A stretch of 37,632 nt of DNA from Opitutaceae bacterium (GTDB lineage: Bacteria; Verrucomicrobiota; Verrucomicrobiia; Opitutales; Opitutaceae). The stretch is from positions 1 through 37,632 of the forward strand of contig JADLBI010000195.1 in the NCBI GenBank assembly GCA_020847775.1, given 5' to 3'. Position numbers and translations under genes: made by a program. Every line of letters begins with the position of its first letter. The first letter of the stretch is position 1. Below the pieces are notes generated by a model. It searched no databases and was not told where the DNA came from. It was given only the letters and a program-made list of their open reading frames with translations. Below are positions 32,999-37,632 of the stretch, in pieces.

Positions 32999-33601
32999 AT
33001 GAAGCGCCTTCTGTCCCTGATTCTACCCTGCGCCGTCTTGTTTGCCCCCGCGGCTCTGCACGCCACCTCAGCTGCCGATCTGGTTAAGGCCCAGATCGTG
33101 TTAAACCAAATCCTGCAGATCACCTCCAAGTTCAGCACCGTCCAGGTCGCGGACATCACTGCGCCGGTGCCACTGGCCAACGCCAAAGGCAAATATGTGC
33201 TGCCCTATACCCAGACGGGCGCGCTGACGGAATGGGCGACCAAATCGTTAAGCACGCAGCTCGGCGCCGCAGTCGGCGAAAAGGTCGGCGAGGAGGCGGG
33301 TAAACAGTTGGCCGCGCGCGTGCCTTTTGGCGGGCTGGCCTCGGGCTTGGTGAAAAAGAAGGGCAAGGAAATGGGCGCGATGGCGGCGTTGGGCGGCGAG
33401 AAATACGTGCGCAGCACCTCGTCGATGTCCTTCAACAACCTGGATGATTACGCGGTCTATCTACAGGTGAAGCACGGCAACACCTCCGGCTTCAAAGAGG
33501 CGCTGGCCGCCGCCATGGCGATTTATCCCCAGTTGGAGAGCACCTTTGACAGCGCGATTCGAAACGCCTACCAAAAAGCCTACCAAGCCCAGAAAAGATA
33601 A
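32999..33601 (+). CDS. Small exported protein of the envelope cluster
   Basis: 200 aa from ATG 32999, chosen for its signal peptide MKRLLSLILPCAVLFAPAAL-HA; the open frame from 32963 adds a non-hydrophobic leader. The mature protein (LVKAQIVLNQILQITSKFST, then KSLSTQLGAAVGEKVGEEAG and RVPFGGLASGLVKKKGKEMG) has a Gly/Ala-rich amphipathic middle, and a C-terminal helical part (VKHGNTSGFKEALAAAMAIY). No family is recognised. It is followed by three envelope proteins on the same strand. Confidence 0.65.
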   Translation: MKRLLSLILPCAVLFAPAALHATSAADLVKAQIVLNQILQITSKFSTVQVADITAPVPLANAKGKYVLPYTQTGALTEWATKSLSTQLGAAVGEKVGEEAGKQLAARVPFGGLASGLVKKKGKEMGAMAALGGEKYVRSTSSMSFNNLDDYAVYLQVKHGNTSGFKEALAAAMAIYPQLESTFDSAIRNAYQKAYQAQKR

Positions 33602-33728
33602 CCGGCCGGCCGGCGCGCTCCGACCTGTTTAGGGTGGACCACCGAGCACCCGGTATTATCAACCCCCTCACTATCCTCGCCAAGGTCGGCGTGTTTATAT
33701 TCACCAGAACCCTTTGACTCGAACCCAC

Positions 33729-35693
33729 ATGACAAATCCACTAAAAGCTATCGTCGCGATGCTGCTGTTGGGCGCGCCCGTTCTGTCGCTGACGGCGGCG
33801 GAAGAAGCCCAGTCCGCCCGCAACACCGCGATTTTTGTGACGAACCGCGCCGGCGCCGCCTACGACGGCCAGGTTCCCGTGCTGGAAGACTTGCTCTCGG
33901 CCAAGTTGTCCGACGCCGGATTTAGCCTCATGAGCCGCGAGATGGTCGTTAACGCCGCGGGGCGGTTGGATCCAAACAATGCCAACAGCGGCGACGTGCT
34001 CTCCGGCCAGCTCGAAGACCAGTCCACCGCCGTGCGCCTCGCCCAGAGCATGGGGGCGGATTACATCCTTTCAGCCTCGATCGCCAGCATCTCCAAACAG
34101 AAGCGCAATGTTAACGCTTACGGTGTGCAGCTGGCCAACTACACCTACACCCTGCGCGTCAGTTATAAAGTGCTCGACGCCTCTGGCGGCGGTTCACTGA
34201 CCGGCGGCGTGGCCACGGCGACGAAGACCGAGCAAAACACAGTGCACTCCAACCAAGGATTCACGGTGGTGCCGCCCGATCCCTCCACCCCCGCCGCCGC
34301 TCCCGGTTCCGAAGCGGCCAACGCCGACGAAGCGCTGATGAAAGCCGCGCAAAAATACCAGCAAGCGGTCGGGGTGGTGCTGACCCAAGTGGATGGCGGC
34401 ACCAGTTTCGGCACGGCGTGGGGCGTGGGCCCGCATACCTTTGCCACCAACGCGCATGTGGCCGGTCCCGCCGCCGAAGCGCTGGCCGCTGGCCGCTCGT
34501 CGGTCGTGGTGATCAACAAGCACCCCGAACTGAGATTCAAAGTCGTCAAAGCGGTTTCTCATCCCCGTTACGGTGGTAGCGAACGGGGCATGCCGTCCAA
34601 CGACGTCGGCATTCTGGAGGTGGACGGGCAGATCCCCTCATGGTTTCCCGTGGCCCCCGCTGCGGAGCTGCAACGGATTGATTCCGGCTACCGTGTGGCC
34701 TACCTAGGTTTCCCGGTCGGGGAAAACATGACCGCGGTCGACCCCAACAGCCCGGTTGCCACGATGCAGACCGGTATTGTCACCTCCGTCACCGATTTTA
34801 ACGGCGGGGTCGGCACGTCCGCCTCCCGTCTGCTGGTGCAGCACAATCTCAGCTCCACCGGCGGCGCCAGTGGCAGCCCGGTGTTTAACGCCAAGGGTCA
34901 GGTCGTTGCCCTGCACAACGCCGGCAACTATGCTTTCGGCGTGGTGACGCAAGGCGGCAAGAGCGTCGAGCAGCGGCTCAAGTCCGGCCTGCAAATCAGC
35001 TACGCCCAGCGCGCCGATTTGCTCGGCGACATTTATCAATACAGCGCGAGCGCCGCGCCCGGCACCCAGGCCGCCGCGACCAAGAAGACCACCGTGGCGG
35101 TGGCGTTTCTCGATCCCGATATGGAGCCCGTCCTCGCCGATTTGATGGACGACGTCACGACTCAGATCGCCAGCGCGCTGCGCGCCAAGGTCGCGCAAAA
35201 TCGCATCGCCGCGCCGAAGGCCAAGGCCGCTCCGGTCAACATCACCCTGAAGGTCGAAACCGCCGACCTCTACGTCCCCGACGTGCAGATCGGCCCGGGC
35301 AACACCGTGTCGGTGCAGGATGGCAAACTCGCCGTGGCCCCGCTCGATGTCACCGTTGAGATAGACGGCGTCGCCGTGGGCTCCGCGCCCGGCACGGTGC
35401 AGGTCAAACCCGGCCTAAGCAAACTACGCCTCACCCGCACCGGCTATAAGACCTGGGAGCGCACCATCAACGCGGTGGAGGGGCAGACCATCACCGTCGC
35501 GATGCAGATGACGCCCGAGGGCTTGGCCCGCTGGCAGGAACTCACCGCGTTCATCAACGCCTTGAAAGACCAGGCCAAACTCACCGACGCCCAAGTCGAG
35601 GTGTTAAAAGGCCAAGCCCAGATGCTGCGCCAAAGCGGCTACAAGGTGGACACCAAGGACGCACCCCAGATCACCAACAAATCGATATTCTAA
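33729..35693 (+). CDS. Exported trypsin-like protease with CsgG-like N-terminus and PEGA domain
   Basis: 654 aa from ATG 33729 with signal peptide (MTNPLKAIVAMLLLGAPVLS, LTAAE). Residues about 33-165 resemble a CsgG/LpoB-like sensor fold (LLSAKLSDAGFSLMSREMVV, AVRLAQSMGADYILSASIAS). A chymotrypsin-like serine protease follows at about 210-430 with His243 (FATNAHVA), Asp292 (SNDVGILEV) and Ser381 (GGASGSPVF). Residues about 535-600 are a PEGA domain (DVTVEIDGVAVGSAPGTVQV, RTGYKTWERTI), a surface-layer or cell-wall module. It probably works in the periplasm or at the cell surface, perhaps cleaving envelope partners. It lies 38 bp before a CsgG-like gene, and the shared N-terminal fold suggests a common origin. 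Confidence 0.8.
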   Translation: MTNPLKAIVAMLLLGAPVLSLTAAEEAQSARNTAIFVTNRAGAAYDGQVPVLEDLLSAKLSDAGFSLMSREMVVNAAGRLDPNNANSGDVLSGQLEDQSTAVRLAQSMGADYILSASIASISKQKRNVNAYGVQLANYTYTLRVSYKVLDASGGGSLTGGVATATKTEQNTVHSNQGFTVVPPDPSTPAAAPGSEAANADEALMKAAQKYQQAVGVVLTQVDGGTSFGTAWGVGPHTFATNAHVAGPAAEALAAGRSSVVVINKHPELRFKVVKAVSHPRYGGSERGMPSNDVGILEVDGQIPSWFPVAPAAELQRIDSGYRVAYLGFPVGENMTAVDPNSPVATMQTGIVTSVTDFNGGVGTSASRLLVQHNLSSTGGASGSPVFNAKGQVVALHNAGNYAFGVVTQGGKSVEQRLKSGLQISYAQRADLLGDIYQYSASAAPGTQAAATKKTTVAVAFLDPDMEPVLADLMDDVTTQIASALRAKVAQNRIAAPKAKAAPVNITLKVETADLYVPDVQIGPGNTVSVQDGKLAVAPLDVTVEIDGVAVGSAPGTVQVKPGLSKLRLTRTGYKTWERTINAVEGQTITVAMQMTPEGLARWQELTAFINALKDQAKLTDAQVEVLKGQAQMLRQSGYKVDTKDAPQITNKSIF

Positions 35694-35731
35694 GCCGCGC
35701 TCCCCGCGCACGCCCGCAACCCATTATCATC

Positions 35732-36616
35732 ATGAAACTCGGACGCATCTCCCTCCTCTTGGCCGTGCTCGCCATGGCGGCCGTGCCCTTCGCCTCGGCG
35801 CAGGGCAAGAAAAGTATTGTTGTCACCAAAATCCGCGCGACCGACGCCGTGGCCAAACGCATGGCCGACCAGGGCGTCTCGCTCTCCATCGACCAAGTCC
35901 TGCAAGGACTCGATTCGCAGGTCTATGACCGCCTCGTCAACAGCCGCCGGTTCGACGTGTATGATCGTTCGGACTCCGACGCGCTGCTCGAGGAGGCTGG
36001 CGCCACTGGCGACACGTTCATCTTTAACAAGGTGGATTACGTGCTCACCATCCGGGTGGACAGCTTCAACGACCGACAGGAGACCCGCCACTTCGCCTCG
36101 CTCGGCAAGACCATGATGCAGCGCGCGGTGGAGGTCTCCGCCGTCGCCAAGGTCACCGAAGGCGCCACTGGCAAGGCCGTCGGCACCGCCAATATCAACG
36201 TCACGGTCCGCGATTCCGAATCCCGCTCGGCCAGCACCACCTCCCGCGTGGGCGAGGCCAGCGACGACTTGGTCAACCAAGCCACTCGCGAACTCGCGGA
36301 AAAACTCGTCCTGCGCGCGACGGATTTCATTTATCCCGCCCGCATCCTCGCCAAGCGCGACCAGATCGTGACCATCAACCGCAACGACCAAGCCGGGGTT
36401 AAGGTCGGCCAAGTCTGGGAAGTTCTGGCCCAAGGCGAACCGCTCACCGATCCCGATACCGGCGAAACCATCACCGAGGAGGTCTATGTCGGCAAAGTGC
36501 AGATCGTGCGCGTCACCCCGCAATCCTCCCAAGCCAAGATTCTCGAAGATCTGGGCATTGACCGCGGTGCCGTTGTACGCCTGCTCTCCGACGTTGATGG
36601 CACTGAAGAGGAATAA
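35732..36616 (+). CDS. CsgG/LpoB-like periplasmic protein
   Basis: 294 aa with signal peptide (MKLGRISLLLAVLAMAAVPF-ASA). The body fits the CsgG/LpoB/TolB-N-like fold: SLSIDQVLQGLDSQVYDRLV, FDVYDRSDSDALLEEAG, VDYVLTIRVDSFNDRQE, VSAVAKVTEGATGKAVGTAN. The last 90 residues (FIYPARILAKRDQIVTINRN, VKVGQVWEVLAQG, VYVGKVQIVRVTP) resemble the FlgT/flagellar-assembly C-terminal domain. Members bind outer-membrane or penicillin-binding proteins or form secretion pores. No lipobox is seen here. CsgG-like genes next to COG3014-type lipoproteins are a recurrent pair, and one follows 42 bp on. Confidence 0.75.
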   Translation: MKLGRISLLLAVLAMAAVPFASAQGKKSIVVTKIRATDAVAKRMADQGVSLSIDQVLQGLDSQVYDRLVNSRRFDVYDRSDSDALLEEAGATGDTFIFNKVDYVLTIRVDSFNDRQETRHFASLGKTMMQRAVEVSAVAKVTEGATGKAVGTANINVTVRDSESRSASTTSRVGEASDDLVNQATRELAEKLVLRATDFIYPARILAKRDQIVTINRNDQAGVKVGQVWEVLAQGEPLTDPDTGETITEEVYVGKVQIVRVTPQSSQAKILEDLGIDRGAVVRLLSDVDGTEEE

Positions 36617-36658
36617 CCCCCACTGCTCCACTCCCGCTCCAAGCATACCTGTCTTCGT

Positions 36659-37632
36659 ATGAATCCAGCCCAACCCACCACCACCAGCCGCCCCGCGTTT
36701 TTGAGCCGGGCGTTCGCCGCCAGCACCGCCCTGTTCATCTTGGCCGGCTGCCAGACCTACACCACCCAAACCGCCGACTTCACCCAAGCCACCCGTACGG
36801 GCAGCATTGGTGAGGCCATTGCTCAGATCGACCGCAAGGTCGCGGCCAACGAAGGGAAGAAGGACGAACTCCTGTTCCGCTTGGAACAAGGCGCCACGCT
36901 CCTGACCGCTGGTCTGGCTGATGCGACCGCCGTGCCGCCGCCCCCGGCGCCGCCGCCCCCGGCGCCGGCGCCCGCCGAGCCCGCCGCCCCAGCGCCCGAA
37001 GGCGAGGCCGCCGCCCCGGTGGTCCCCGCCGCTCCGACCCCGGCCGAGATCCACGCGTTCTATTTTCAACGGTCCATCGCCGCCTTTGATGCCGCCGAGA
37101 CCAAGATCAACGAGTGGGAAGAACAGGCCAAAGTTAAAATGGGCAGCGAAATGGGCGCCGCGCTGACCAATCAGGCCACCGTCCCCTATCGCGGTCGATC
37201 CTACGACAAGGTCATGATGAACGCCTACAAGGCGCTCAGCTATCTCGCCCTAGGCGACAAGGACAAGGCCCGGGTCGAGCTCAACCGCTCGCTGGAACGC
37301 CAACGCGACGCCGTGGCCGCCAACGAGCAGCGCATCGCCGAGGCCCAAGAAGAAGCCGCCGCCGCCAGCCGCGGCGAGCTGAAGGATGAAAAAGGCCAGT
37401 CCGCTTCCTACGACACCTCTCGCGCCATGAGCGATCCGCAGGCCGGCCCCGCCTTGGACGCCGCCCTCGCGCAATCGATCGCGCCGATGCAGCCCTACGG
37501 CGACTACGTCAACCCCTTCGCGGTCTTCCTCGACGGCCTCTATTACTCCGTGCTCGGGGTGGACGGCTCCGATTGGGAGCGCGGCCGCAAGTCCTTCGAA
37601 CGCGTCGCTTCCATGGTCCCGGAAAATTCCTA
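36659..37632 (+). CDS. COG3014-like outer-membrane lipoprotein (3' end outside window)
   Basis: From ATG 36659 the frame stays open for 324 codons to the window edge. A long signal ends in the lipobox ILAGCQTY, with the lipid Cys near residue 37. A Pro/Ala-rich linker (TAVPPPPAPPPPAPAPAEPA) at about 88-110 precedes a helical repeat region (KVMMNAYKALSYLALGDKDK, ARVELNRSLERQRDAVAANE) of TPR character, ending in YGDYVNPFAVFLDGLYY and SDWERGRKSFERVASMVPEN. This matches the COG3014 lipoprotein family that accompanies LpoB/CsgG-like genes. The role is envelope-associated but unknown. Confidence 0.7.
   Translation, partial: MNPAQPTTTSRPAFLSRAFAASTALFILAGCQTYTTQTADFTQATRTGSIGEAIAQIDRKVAANEGKKDELLFRLEQGATLLTAGLADATAVPPPPAPPPPAPAPAEPAAPAPEGEAAAPVVPAAPTPAEIHAFYFQRSIAAFDAAETKINEWEEQAKVKMGSEMGAALTNQATVPYRGRSYDKVMMNAYKALSYLALGDKDKARVELNRSLERQRDAVAANEQRIAEAQEEAAAASRGELKDEKGQSASYDTSRAMSDPQAGPALDAALAQSIAPMQPYGDYVNPFAVFLDGLYYSVLGVDGSDWERGRKSFERVASMVPENS

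Noticed and set aside
35690..37069. 459-codon minus-strand open frame, Gly-rich
   Set aside because: It is antisense to the CsgG-like and lipoprotein genes, with composition dictated by their GC-rich codons; no domain and no ribosome site.

Overview
The window looks like a chromosomal segment of a high-GC Verrucomicrobium, most likely of the Opitutaceae type. That placement is an inference from codon usage, the style of the hairpin intergenic repeats and the core-gene repertoire. It splits at about 29.58 kb. To the right (29.6-37.6 kb) is ordinary, GC-rich chromosome: an intron-split tRNA-Ile(CAU), a GYF/DUF4339 membrane protein, rsgA with an upstream leader/terminator unit, and an envelope cluster (small exported protein, trypsin-PEGA protein, CsgG/LpoB-like protein, COG3014-like lipoprotein). 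To the left (1-29.58 kb) is a mosaic genomic island.

Island, left part (1-9.8 kb): an orphan Xre/MbcA/ParS-type antitoxin gene (cut by the window edge), then a defence block consisting of a KAP P-loop NTPase next to a HEPN-motif protein, a PIN-like protein, and a LexA / N6-adenine methyltransferase / PD-(D/E)xK nuclease operon behind a perfect palindromic operator. It ends in a broken C-terminal piece of error-prone polymerase DnaE2. A second copy of 'ParS-like gene + DnaE2 tail' lies at 21.5-22.3 kb with the two genes 1 bp apart, so the 8.9-kb defence block appears inserted exactly between the two parts of copy 1. In both copies the dnaE2 tail is cut at the same codon by a large palindrome.

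Island, middle (10.4-20.4 kb): a plus-strand metal-efflux cluster: Cys/His-rich exported protein, czcC-czcB-czcA, two periplasmic proteins, a PII-like protein, an ICMT-like membrane methyltransferase, a Zn/Cd/Pb-type P-type ATPase with a His-rich N-terminus, and a small membrane protein.

Island, right part (20.4-29.58 kb): AT-richer DNA with a 90-bp direct repeat pair, a four-unit repeat array and the second ParS/DnaE2 module, followed by a Tn7-like transposition module transcribed leftward: a TnsA-TnsB fusion, a TnsC-type ATPase and a TniQ/TnsD-type protein with zinc-finger cysteines and two helix-turn-helix regions. Two regulators, one with matching inverted-repeat operators, lie between tnsAB and a candidate right end. 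That end is 27 bp from the 3' end of the tRNA-Ile(CAU) gene, which recalls Tn7 insertion beside glmS. No CRISPR array or Cas effector is visible, so TniQ itself is the likely target selector. The tRNA carries a 220-nt group I intron between U33 and C34.

The most interesting items are the tRNA-associated Tn7-like element with a TnsAB fusion, the intron-split tRNA-Ile, the KAP+HEPN pair, the LexA-headed restriction-modification operon, the split duplicate that exposes the defence insertion, and the 19-codon leader/terminator unit before rsgA.
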